DNA of 9,823 bases from Sulfurimonas autotrophica (GTDB lineage: Bacteria > Campylobacterota > Campylobacteria > Campylobacterales > Sulfurimonadaceae), in contig DQUE01000087.1 in the NCBI GenBank assembly GCA_015662405.1, forward strand, positions 1-9,823, given 5' to 3'. Position numbers and translations under genes: made by a program. Each line of letters begins with the position of its first letter. Within the stretch, counting starts at the first letter, position 1. This document shows positions 1-5,966 of this stretch, one piece after another. Below the pieces are notes generated by a model that made no database searches, was not told the origin of the DNA, and saw nothing but the letters and a program-made list of their open reading frames with translations.

Positions 1-199
1 CCACGTATAAAAGTAAAAGATCCACTGGCTCAAGCTTTAGGAGCTTTTAAAAATGGTGAGTATGAGATAACATATCTAGAAGTGGTAAAAGCCGCTGGAC
101 ACTCTTGCCCGAGTGTTGCCGGTGCCTATATTATGGCAAGAGAGAGTAAAAAGAATTTTTGAAAATATTGACAAAGTCATAGAAGTAAGAGTGCTTTAA
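1..199 (+). pseudogene. FmdE-like domain protein, 3' part, internally deleted and frameshifted remnant
   Basis: The frame from base 1 encodes 53 residues with the motif GHSCPSVAGAY (residues 34-44) and stops at TGA 160-162. The motif resembles the Cys/His motif of the FmdE-like family (formylmethanofuran dehydrogenase subunit E-like), whose members in this phylum are about 190-200 residues by memory and continue well over 100 residues past it. Here only about ten residues follow. The +1 frame is open from about base 128 to TAA 197-199 and reads LWQERVKRIFENIDKV, then five more residues, which resembles the usual C-terminal helix of these proteins. The simplest reading is that the middle of the gene was deleted near 127-136 and the two ends were joined out of frame. 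The 5' end lies outside the window. Family function is not settled and the remnant is probably inactive. The family call is from motif memory, and a genuinely short protein cannot be excluded. Confidence 0.6.
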
Positions 200-217
200 A
201 AGCACACAATTTACTTC
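182..217. terminator. Two-tier hairpin, likely bidirectional terminator
   Basis: An inner stem GTGCTT / AAGCAC (191-196 / 200-205, loop TAA) sits inside an outer perfect 7-bp stem GAAGTAA / TTACTTC (182-188 / 211-217). The outer right arm overlaps the last codons and stop of sppA read on the minus strand. The inner arm overlaps the stop (197-199) of the plus-strand remnant's second frame. It lies exactly between two convergent reading frames. The T-tract on either side is poor (TCTTACTTCT after the inner stem on the minus strand), so termination may be weak or may need a factor. Confidence 0.5.
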
Positions 218-1080
218 AATACTAAATCTGGAAAATATGTATTGAGTATAACTGCTGTTGAAGCAGTGAGCTTTTTTATCAGTTTATCAAATTTATCTTC
301 TTGGTTCCATACAGGATGTGCTACACCACTGAGTAGAACCAACTCATTTTTTGCATCATACTCAACACCGACTTGATCAATAAGACCGACTTTTTTTGCT
401 TGTGCTGCTGTAAAGATATGTGCATTTGCATAAGTATCTCTTTTTTGAAAGTCGAGTTTTCGAGCATCTGCGACATCTTTTGTAAACATATCATATGTTC
501 CTTGTATGACTTTATTGAGCTCAGCTACTTCATACTTTTTCCATGGTCTATTCGGTGTGCCAACTTGCTTATAGAGTCCAGCTTTAACGACTTGTGTTTT
601 TACTCCAATTTTGTTCATTATGCCGCTTAAATCTGCACCTTGCATAATGACACCGATACTGCCTATCATGCTACCAGGATTAGCTATGATCTTATCAGCC
701 CAAATACTAGCATAATAGCTTCCACTTGCCATGACTCCTTTTGCATAGGCAACAACAGGTTTTTTCTCTTTGAGTCTTTTGATGGCATAAGCAATCTCTA
801 TAGATGGTGATACAGCGCCACCGGGAGAATTAACACTTAAAAGTACACCTTTTATAGCATTATTGTCAGCCACTGCATCGATCTTTTTTACAATTTCACT
901 CGCATCCATAATAGGACCGCTGAGATTGATTTTTTCTAAATTATGCTTCGTAAACTCCTTTTCACTTGCTGGTGCAAAGAGTAAAACTAAAATCAACACA
1001 AAAAGCATTGCTTTAAAGTGATTTTGTATATAACTCATTGTTGCAGTGATAGGAGTAAAGATTTTTTTTATAAATTCCAT
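211..1080 (-). CDS. sppA: Signal peptide peptidase SppA, short S49 family
   Basis: This is a membrane-anchored serine protease of family S49. Relatives degrade leftover signal peptides and other membrane-embedded peptides on the outer side of the inner membrane. The 289 residues fit the short, single-domain SppA form rather than the doubled E. coli type. One hydrophobic segment at residues 24-36 follows a basic N-terminus and should be an N-in anchor. The S49 core starts near residue 48; SVNSPGGAV lies at 82-90. The nucleophile is probably Ser119 in MASGSYYAS, and the general-base lysine Lys171 in GLYKQVG, matching the Ser/Lys dyad of the family. The ATG directly abuts the mqnF stop, with AAAAGGAAAT upstream as ribosome site, so it is probably translated by coupling. 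The same neighbour pair is recalled from C. jejuni (Cj0067-Cj0068). Nothing suggests that it is defective. Confidence 0.92.
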   Translation of the reverse strand: MEFIKKIFTPITATMSYIQNHFKAMLFVLILVLLFAPASEKEFTKHNLEKINLSGPIMDASEIVKKIDAVADNNAIKGVLLSVNSPGGAVSPSIEIAYAIKRLKEKKPVVAYAKGVMASGSYYASIWADKIIANPGSMIGSIGVIMQGADLSGIMNKIGVKTQVVKAGLYKQVGTPNRPWKKYEVAELNKVIQGTYDMFTKDVADARKLDFQKRDTYANAHIFTAAQAKKVGLIDQVGVEYDAKNELVLLSGVAHPVWNQEDKFDKLIKKLTASTAVILNTYFPDLVLK

Positions 1081-2304
1081 TTATTTATTTCCTTTTACAA
1101 GTTTTCCATTAATAAAAACTTTTGAGATATTATAGCGATGCAGTATTAAATGAATGGCTAACTCTTCGTTTGGCTTAGTATCTAAATCTAAAACAAGCAT
1201 ATCTGCATTTTTTTTCTCTTTTATCTCTCCTGTGTTTAAACCAAGTGCTTGAGCCGCTCTCACAGTTACTCCCTCTATAAGCTGTTTTGCAAAATCAAGC
1301 AGTGGTGCATCACTGTGCATAAAAAGAGAAATTTTCATCTCTTCAAACAAATCAAGCTTATAGTTTGAGCTTAATCCGTCTGTAGCAACAATCCAAGGGA
1401 TGTTTTTTTCATTTAATCTCTTAATATTGAGGGTAGGATTGCCTAAAAGTCTATTAGAGATTGGGCAGTGAATTATTGTATGTTTTTGCTGTGCAATATG
1501 TTCTAGCTCTTCATCATTTGTTTGTACGGCATGTGTGAAAAGTGTTTCATAGTCATCAAAATAACTTAAAAACTCTTTCGCATCACTAACACTTCTGTTT
1601 TGTTGCAGAAGTGTTTGAAAAAACTCTTTAAATGCTCCACTGCTTGAATCAAGCCAGTTGCGTTCAGCTTCACTCTCCATAAAATGCGCAGTAAGTTTTA
1701 AGTTTTCATTTTTGACAATCTCAAGTGCTTTTCGAATAAGTACAGGGTGAACAGAGTAGGGTGAATGAATAGCTACTGCTGGAAAAAAACCCTCTCTTTG
1801 GATCGATTTTGAGCTATCAAGACGTGCAAGAAAATCACTAAAAAGGGCATCTGCCATACCAGCTTGTGAACCAATAAGTTCATTAAAAAATACAACATTT
1901 TGTTTTGCATCAACACAAGCTTCTAAATCTAAGCCATGTGAACTTATAGCACCAAAAGTTGTAATACCACTTGCAAGCATAGTATCAATGGCTCTGCTCA
2001 TACAGGCAAGATCACAGCCACTTATAAGCTCTTCACGATTTTCTATAACGCTGTAGAGCCAGTTGATAAAATCACCATAGCTTAGTTGATTTTTATTTGC
2101 AGAAAACTCTACATGTACATGCGCATTTATAAGTCCTGGCATTACTAAAGAGTTTTTTTGTAGTTGTATGATTTTTGCTTGAGGGAACCGCTTGTGCAAT
2201 ACATCAAATGAGTCGATGGCATGAATTATTTTATCAAATGCAATTGCCTTGCCTGTGAGCAATAGATCAGGTGTAAGTATGTAATCTGGTTTGAGTATAG
2301 TCAT
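1081..2304 (-). CDS. mqnF: Aminofutalosine deaminase, amidohydrolase family
   Basis: The likely reaction is deamination of 6-amino-6-deoxyfutalosine to futalosine in the futalosine pathway to menaquinone, in the cytoplasm. The 407 residues show a complete metal-dependent amidohydrolase set: HVH at residues 62-64, AHFMESEAE with His207 and catalytic-type Glu210, His258 in THAV, HCPISN at 279-284 and Asp309 in VATDG. These fit a mononuclear deaminase of the adenosine/cytosine deaminase-like branch. H. pylori HP0267 and a Nitratiruptor homologue of this group were shown to be aminofutalosine deaminases; assignment here rests on this similarity and on lineage. The chosen ATG (2304-2302) lies about 20 bases after a minus-strand TATAAT and has only an A-rich, weak ribosome site. 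sppA follows with no gap. Other amidohydrolase substrates (S-adenosylhomocysteine, guanine) are less likely alternatives. Confidence 0.85.
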   Translation of the reverse strand: MTILKPDYILTPDLLLTGKAIAFDKIIHAIDSFDVLHKRFPQAKIIQLQKNSLVMPGLINAHVHVEFSANKNQLSYGDFINWLYSVIENREELISGCDLACMSRAIDTMLASGITTFGAISSHGLDLEACVDAKQNVVFFNELIGSQAGMADALFSDFLARLDSSKSIQREGFFPAVAIHSPYSVHPVLIRKALEIVKNENLKLTAHFMESEAERNWLDSSSGAFKEFFQTLLQQNRSVSDAKEFLSYFDDYETLFTHAVQTNDEELEHIAQQKHTIIHCPISNRLLGNPTLNIKRLNEKNIPWIVATDGLSSNYKLDLFEEMKISLFMHSDAPLLDFAKQLIEGVTVRAAQALGLNTGEIKEKKNADMLVLDLDTKPNEELAIHLILHRYNISKVFINGKLVKGNK

Positions 2305-2324
2305 GTTTTTTCTTTTTTAATAAA

Positions 2325-2330
2325 ATTATA
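2325..2330 (-). promoter_or_regulatory. -10 element for mqnF-sppA
   Basis: The minus strand reads TATAAT here, about 20 bases before the mqnF ATG. No good -35 hexamer lies 16-18 bases upstream; that stretch is T-rich (TCTTTTTTTCC). This suits Campylobacterota sigma-70 promoters, which rely on the -10 and T-rich upstream DNA. The element overlaps a plus-strand TATACT. Confidence 0.6.
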
Positions 2331-2332
2331 CT
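2327..2332 (+). promoter_or_regulatory. Possible -10 element facing aroQ
   Basis: TATACT on the plus strand would start a transcript near 2339 that runs through the hairpin at 2403-2429 into aroQ. It overlaps the mqnF -10 by four bases on the other strand, so the two promoters could not be occupied at once. The -35 position (around 2304-2309) is only TGTTTT. Support is sequence likeness alone. Confidence 0.35.
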
Positions 2333-2369
2333 TAATTTCAAAGGAAAAAAAGATAAAACTCGATTTACT

Positions 2370-2459
2370 ATGACCAAAATTTTTTGGATAGAACAAATGC
2401 TCAGTTTCCATGTAATGAAACTTTTTTTTAATATTAGTTTAGCTAAAATAGCTCCTTAG
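2370..2459 (+). CDS. Possible 29-residue leader peptide upstream of aroQ
   Basis: An ATG at 2370 opens a 29-codon frame ending at TAG 2457-2459, 27 bases before the aroQ start. The peptide begins MTKIFWIEQML and also contains FH and FF, giving Phe 5, Trp 6, Phe 13, Phe 19 and Phe 20. Aromatic codons before a shikimate-pathway gene recall attenuator leader peptides, and a terminator-like hairpin lies inside the frame. Against it, no Shine-Dalgarno sequence sits close to the ATG (the nearest AAGGA is at 2341-2345, about 25 bases away), and TTT codons are expected by chance in such AT-rich DNA. I list it as a candidate only. Confidence 0.22.
   Translation: MTKIFWIEQMLSFHVMKLFFNISLAKIAP
2403..2429 (+). 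terminator. Intrinsic terminator or attenuator in aroQ leader
   Basis: A perfect 6-bp stem AGTTTC / GAAACT (2403-2408 / 2417-2422) with loop CATGTAAT runs directly into eight T's (2422-2429). This is the layout of a rho-independent terminator acting on plus-strand transcripts, though the stem is short and AT-rich. No gene ends upstream on this strand, since mqnF runs the other way. It would therefore act on a short leader RNA begun near 2339, or as an attenuator of aroQ. Confidence 0.5.
2441..2453 (+). promoter_or_regulatory. -10 box inside an inverted repeat upstream of aroQ
   Basis: TAAAAT at 2444-2449 is a plausible -10 for the aroQ operon, with T-rich sequence (2422-2440) in the upstream position expected of this phylum. 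The same bases form the perfect inverted repeat AGCTA-AAA-TAGCT (2441-2453). The arrangement could be a small operator, but an AT-rich 5+3+5 repeat can arise by chance. Confidence 0.4.
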
Positions 2460-2486
2460 AAGAAAAATTCATATAAAAGGGTAAAA

Positions 2487-2966
2487 ATGAAAATAGTAGT
2501 CATTCAAGGTCCAAATTTAAATATGCTAGGTATTCGTGAACAAAATATTTATGGTCCGATGAAATTAGAACAAATCCATACTCAGATGAAAGAGGTAGCA
2601 ACACAAAACGGTGTTGAAATAGAGTTTTTTCAAAGTAATCTCGAGGGTGAAATTGTTGATAAGATTCAAGAGTGTTACGGTGAAGCACAGGGGCTTATTA
2701 TAAATGCTGCTGCATATACGCACACATCAATCGCAATTCGTGATGCAATCGCTGCTGTTAGTTTACCTACTATAGAGGTGCATATTAGCAATATTCACAG
2801 ACGTGAAGATTTTAGACAAAAGAATATGATTGCACCAGTTTGTACATCATCTGTTGTGGGCTTTGGACCATTTGGTTATCATTTAGCTATGATGGGTATG
2901 TTGCAAATTTTTAATGAAATTAAAGCTGCTCAAGAGGCTCAGGCACAAGCACAACAAAAGGCATAA
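2487..2966 (+). CDS. aroQ: 3-dehydroquinate dehydratase, type II
   Basis: The enzyme dehydrates 3-dehydroquinate to 3-dehydroshikimate, step three of the shikimate pathway to chorismate and the aromatic amino acids. The 159 residues match the small type II fold, which acts as a dodecamer. Motifs in order are GPNLNMLGIRE (residues 8-18, with Arg17), IYG with catalytic Tyr22, FFQSNLEGE (47-55), INAAAYTHTS (72-81, Asn73 and His79), and EVHISN (97-102, Glu97 and His99) with Arg106 beyond. The ATG has a weak AAAGGG ribosome site about five bases upstream. The last dozen residues are an Ala/Gln-rich tail (AAQEAQAQAQQKA) outside the core. It heads the long plus-strand operon; folK starts seven bases after its stop. 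The assignment is firm. Confidence 0.96.
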   Translation: MKIVVIQGPNLNMLGIREQNIYGPMKLEQIHTQMKEVATQNGVEIEFFQSNLEGEIVDKIQECYGEAQGLIINAAAYTHTSIAIRDAIAAVSLPTIEVHISNIHRREDFRQKNMIAPVCTSSVVGFGPFGYHLAMMGMLQIFNEIKAAQEAQAQAQQKA

Positions 2967-2973
2967 GCTTTCC

Positions 2974-3462
2974 ATGTATAGAAAACGCAAGATTAGTGAA
3001 GAATTACTCTCTTTTTACAGCTTGCATTTTCCATATACAGCTTCACATAAAGGGAAGCATAGATATGAAGTAGTTGTTGGTATTGGTGGAAATGTGGGAG
3101 ATGTTCGTCGCCGGTTTGAACATCTTTTTACAGTTTTGCGTAAAGAGAGAAGAGTGTCATTAGTAAAAACATCGTTGATTTTGAAAAATCCTCCTTTTGG
3201 TTATACTAAACAGGATGATTTTTTTAATTCAATAGTAGTTTTAAAAACTTCCATGCAACCAAAAGTTTTTTTACGATATTTACTAAGACTAGAAAAAAGA
3301 TTTGGCAGAAAAAGAATTTTTGCAAATGCACCAAGGACATTAGATTTGGATATTATATTTTTTGATAATCGCAAAATAGATACAAAAGATTTAATTGTGC
3401 CCCACCCTAATTACACACAGAGAGAAAGTGTACTTATTCCCTTAAAAGGGGTTGGCATATGA
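2974..3462 (+). CDS. folK: 2-amino-4-hydroxy-6-hydroxymethyldihydropteridine pyrophosphokinase (HPPK)
   Basis: HPPK transfers pyrophosphate from ATP to 6-hydroxymethyl-dihydropterin, the step before dihydropteroate synthase in folate synthesis. With the start at 2974 the protein has 162 residues. GIGGNVGD opens the core (about residues 37-44), FNSIVV lies near the middle, APRTLDLDIIFFD carries the metal-binding DxD, and VPHPNYTQRESVLIPL is the typical C-terminal motif. An in-frame ATG at 2914 lies inside aroQ and adds a basic, unlike-folK stretch, so I prefer 2974, seven bases after the aroQ stop. The ribosome site is poor (AAAAGG about 13 bases away). The basic N-terminal extension of about 30 residues before the core is, as I recall, also present in C. 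jejuni FolK. The stop overlaps the flhF start as ATGA. Confidence 0.92.
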   Translation: MYRKRKISEELLSFYSLHFPYTASHKGKHRYEVVVGIGGNVGDVRRRFEHLFTVLRKERRVSLVKTSLILKNPPFGYTKQDDFFNSIVVLKTSMQPKVFLRYLLRLEKRFGRKRIFANAPRTLDLDIIFFDNRKIDTKDLIVPHPNYTQRESVLIPLKGVGI

Positions 3463-4736
3463 AAATATTAACATTTACAGGGCATACTCCCTCCGAAGCA
3501 CTAAAAAAAGCAAAAATGGAAATTGGGGATGAGGGTATGCTCATTGAAACAAGAGAAATTCAGAAAAAAGCATTAGGTAGAGAAGCGCTCTATGAGATAG
3601 TAATTGGAATTGATGAAGATAAGGTTTCTTCTACTTATAAAAAAGTAAAAAAACCACTTTCAAAACAAAAACCGCTCAAAGAAGAGAGTCAGGAGATACT
3701 TTTTGATATCTCGAATGCTGCAAAACAAATTTCCAAAATTTCAAATGTTACTGATCCTTTAGAGGATTTATATAAGCCAACATCATCACAATCTGCACCA
3801 CCAGTAGAGCCAAAAGAGTTAAAAGAGATAAAGTCTGAGATAAATAAATTAACAGATAAAGTAAAAATTATACAAAATATGTTTTGGAATGAAAAATCAC
3901 CAAATCTTTCGAGCCAAATTCCACCGGAGTTTGCTGAAATATATCGTCTTGCATCACAAAGTGGAATAAATAAAGAGCATTTAGATGCGCTTATGCAGGT
4001 TACACTAGAACATATGCCATTAAAAATGCGTGAAAATTCATCAACAGTAAAAAGATATTTTCAAACGATACTCAGAAAAATGGTACCGATTCGAAGAGAA
4101 GCGACTCCTAGCATAGGAACAAAAAAGGTGATAATGCTTGTTGGACCAACAGGAGTAGGAAAAACGACTTCTATTGCAAAACTTGCAGCAAGGTACTCTT
4201 TTTTAATGGAAAAAAAGTATAAAGTAGGGTTAGTCGTACTTGATACCTATCGTATAGGTGCAGTTGAACAATTAATGCAGTATGCAAGAATGATGAAATT
4301 AGGAATTGAGACAGTTGTGGATCCTCCTGAGTTTTCCAATGCTTTAGAGTCATTGAAGTATTGTGACTATATATTGATTGATACCATGGGTTCTAGTCCT
4401 TATGATAGAGTAAAAATAGAAAAAATTTATGAATGTCTTAATGCGAATAGTAGCGGATATAATGTAGATGTAGTCCTTGTCATGCCAAGTTCAATCAAAT
4501 ATGAAGATTTAAAAGTGACTTATGATAATTTTTCGACTTTGGGTGTTGATACATTAATGTTTACGAAATTAGATGAAACTATGGGGTTTGGGAATATTTT
4601 TTCATTAGCATATGAAACGAAAAAGCCAATAAGCTATTTTTCAGTTGGACAAGAAGTTCCTGAGGATTTAGTTTGCGCAAGTAGTGATTTTTTAATTGAG
4701 TGCCTTCTTAACGGCTTTAACAGGAGTAAAGTATGA
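3459..4736 (+). CDS. flhF: Flagellar biosynthesis GTPase FlhF, SRP-type
   Basis: FlhF is a cytoplasmic, membrane-associated GTPase of the SRP family that marks the pole for flagellar assembly. In Campylobacterota it is also needed for activation of sigma-54-dependent flagellar genes. The 425 residues split into a poorly conserved, charged N-terminal B region (1 to about 155), an N-like helical region (about 155-215) and the G domain. The G domain shows GPTGVGKTT (229-237), DTYRIGA (262-268), DTMG (308-311, where most SRP GTPases have DTAG), TKLD (369-372) and SVGQEVPEDL (395-404). It overlaps folK and flhG by ATGA at both ends, implying translational coupling with its partner FlhG. Length and domain order are normal for the family. 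Confidence 0.95.
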   Translation: MKILTFTGHTPSEALKKAKMEIGDEGMLIETREIQKKALGREALYEIVIGIDEDKVSSTYKKVKKPLSKQKPLKEESQEILFDISNAAKQISKISNVTDPLEDLYKPTSSQSAPPVEPKELKEIKSEINKLTDKVKIIQNMFWNEKSPNLSSQIPPEFAEIYRLASQSGINKEHLDALMQVTLEHMPLKMRENSSTVKRYFQTILRKMVPIRREATPSIGTKKVIMLVGPTGVGKTTSIAKLAARYSFLMEKKYKVGLVVLDTYRIGAVEQLMQYARMMKLGIETVVDPPEFSNALESLKYCDYILIDTMGSSPYDRVKIEKIYECLNANSSGYNVDVVLVMPSSIKYEDLKVTYDNFSTLGVDTLMFTKLDETMGFGNIFSLAYETKKPISYFSVGQEVPEDLVCASSDFLIECLLNGFNRSKV

Positions 4737-5611
4737 TTGGTAATCAAGCACAAAAGCTTGAAGAGCTCGTTGCCTCAAGTGTACAAAAGAAAAAAGCAAA
4801 GAAAACACGATTTATAGCTGTAACAAGTGGAAAAGGTGGAGTAGGCAAGAGTACTATTAGTTCAAATCTTGCATATGGTTTATCTGAGCAAGGCTTAAAT
4901 GTTGGTATATTTGATGCAGATATTGGATTGGCAAATTTAGATGTTATGTTCAATGTTAAAATAAAAAAAAATATACTGCATGTTTTAAAAGGTGAAGCAA
5001 CAGTTTCTGATATTTTAATTCCAATTACTCGTAATCTTATTTTGATTCCAGGTGAGAGTGGTGATGAAATATTAAAATACTCAGATATGGCTTTATTTGA
5101 GAGATTTATGCAAGAAGCCAAAGTGCTAGATAAATTAGATGTGATGATCATAGACACAGGTGCAGGAATAGGGGAACATATTCAGATGTTCTTACAAGCA
5201 GCAGATGATGTAATCGTTGTAACTGTTCCAGACCCTGCCGCTATTACAGATGCCTATGCAACAATAAAAACTATCGCAACGCTTAGAAATGATGTTTTTA
5301 TGATAATGAATCAAGTGAAAAATGAAAAAGAGGCTCTTGGAGTTTTTCAAAAGATTAAAAAAGTAGCAAATACTAATATAGGTTCTGAATTGGACTTACA
5401 GCTGATAGGAAAGATTAATGATGATAGTAAAGTTGCTTCCTCTGTGAAGCAACGTGCACTCTTTAAAATTTTGCATCCTGGATCACAGCCGAGTAAGGAT
5501 ATAGATGCAATTGTTGTTAAAATTATACAAAAACTGGAACGTAATATGCTAGTTACATCCAATGAAAGTGGATTAGCCGGTTTGTTTAAGAGATTAATGG
5601 ATCATTTTTAA
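4733..5611 (+). CDS. flhG: Flagellar number regulator FlhG (YlxH), MinD-like ATPase
   Basis: FlhG limits flagellar number by acting with FlhF, and in Campylobacterota it also affects cell division placement. The 292 residues are a complete MinD/ParA-type ATPase: deviant Walker A GKGGVGKST (33-41, signature Lys34), DADIGLANLD (61-70) and DTGAG (141-145). The N-terminus reads NQAQKLEEL (4-12). This corresponds to the DQAxxLR helix that stimulates the FlhF GTPase in other bacteria, but without the Asp and Arg. The C-terminus GLAGLFKRLMDHF (280-292) looks like an amphipathic membrane-targeting helix as in MinD. AGGAG at 4722-4726 is a good ribosome site, and the ATG overlaps the flhF stop. Confidence 0.95.
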   Translation: MIGNQAQKLEELVASSVQKKKAKKTRFIAVTSGKGGVGKSTISSNLAYGLSEQGLNVGIFDADIGLANLDVMFNVKIKKNILHVLKGEATVSDILIPITRNLILIPGESGDEILKYSDMALFERFMQEAKVLDKLDVMIIDTGAGIGEHIQMFLQAADDVIVVTVPDPAAITDAYATIKTIATLRNDVFMIMNQVKNEKEALGVFQKIKKVANTNIGSELDLQLIGKINDDSKVASSVKQRALFKILHPGSQPSKDIDAIVVKIIQKLERNMLVTSNESGLAGLFKRLMDHF

Positions 5612-5630
5612 GTCTGATTTTGAGGTATGT

Positions 5631-5966
5631 ATGCTTGGTGAAAATTTTGTCTATTTTTTTACTGTTCAAGGATTCTTTGTAGGAATTATTTTTGGTGTAT
5701 TGAAATCCTTTAACGCTGAAGGACTTTTGATTTACACCTTTTGTATTACTATTTTCTTTTACCTTTTTTCACATGTGATTATTGCGTTTTACTATAAAAC
5801 GATAACCGCTAAAGCTTATAATTTTCCAAAAGAAATTCATGAAGCTGAGTTGGATATTTTTGTTAAAGAGATAACTAAGAGAGAGAAGCTAATCGATTCG
5901 GCAAGTAAGATTACCGATGCTGCTATAAAAATGAATACCGAAGATACCGCTGGACAGAAGTTATGA
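5631..5966 (+). CDS. Small two-helix membrane protein of unknown function in flagellar operon
   Basis: I do not recognise a named family. The 111 residues have two strongly hydrophobic segments (about 6-26 and 31-54) joined by a very short turn (FNAEG), forming a helical hairpin. A polar, mostly helical tail of some 55 residues follows, with many Lys/Glu and no cysteine. The positive charges after the second helix (KTITAK) suggest that both termini are cytoplasmic. A gene of similar size and place is recalled in C. jejuni (Cj0062c) and H. pylori (HP1033), so the position is conserved. GAGG at 5622-5625 is the ribosome site, 19 bases separate it from flhG, and its stop overlaps fliA as ATGA. 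Context suggests a role in FlhF/FlhG polar function or in FliA control at the membrane; that is inference. Confidence 0.85.
   Translation: MLGENFVYFFTVQGFFVGIIFGVLKSFNAEGLLIYTFCITIFFYLFSHVIIAFYYKTITAKAYNFPKEIHEAELDIFVKEITKREKLIDSASKITDAAIKMNTEDTAGQKL

Noticed and set aside
373..630. 85-codon plus-strand frame opposite sppA
   Set aside because: It is cysteine- and phenylalanine-rich, with no motif and no promoter, and is antisense to the SppA core. Treated as a shadow.
2374..2387. Inverted repeat CCAAAATTTTTTGG as an operator or terminator
   Set aside because: It is a simple A/T run flanked by CC and GG with almost no loop. Such repeats are common by chance in this base composition, and no T-tract follows it.
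2386..2400. Sigma-54-like GG...GC pair upstream of aroQ
   Set aside because: The GG and GC are separated by 11 bases instead of 10, and the flanking bases do not match the TGGCAC/TTGCA consensus.
2914..2973. Upstream in-frame ATG that would lengthen FolK by 20 residues
   Set aside because: It overlaps the end of aroQ, and the added stretch is very basic and reads the Ala/Gln repeat of aroQ in another frame. The ATG at 2974 fits the family better.
4744..5157. 137-codon open frame on the minus strand within flhG
   Set aside because: It is antisense to the conserved Walker motifs of FlhG, Ser/Phe/Cys-rich, with no ribosome site or family likeness.
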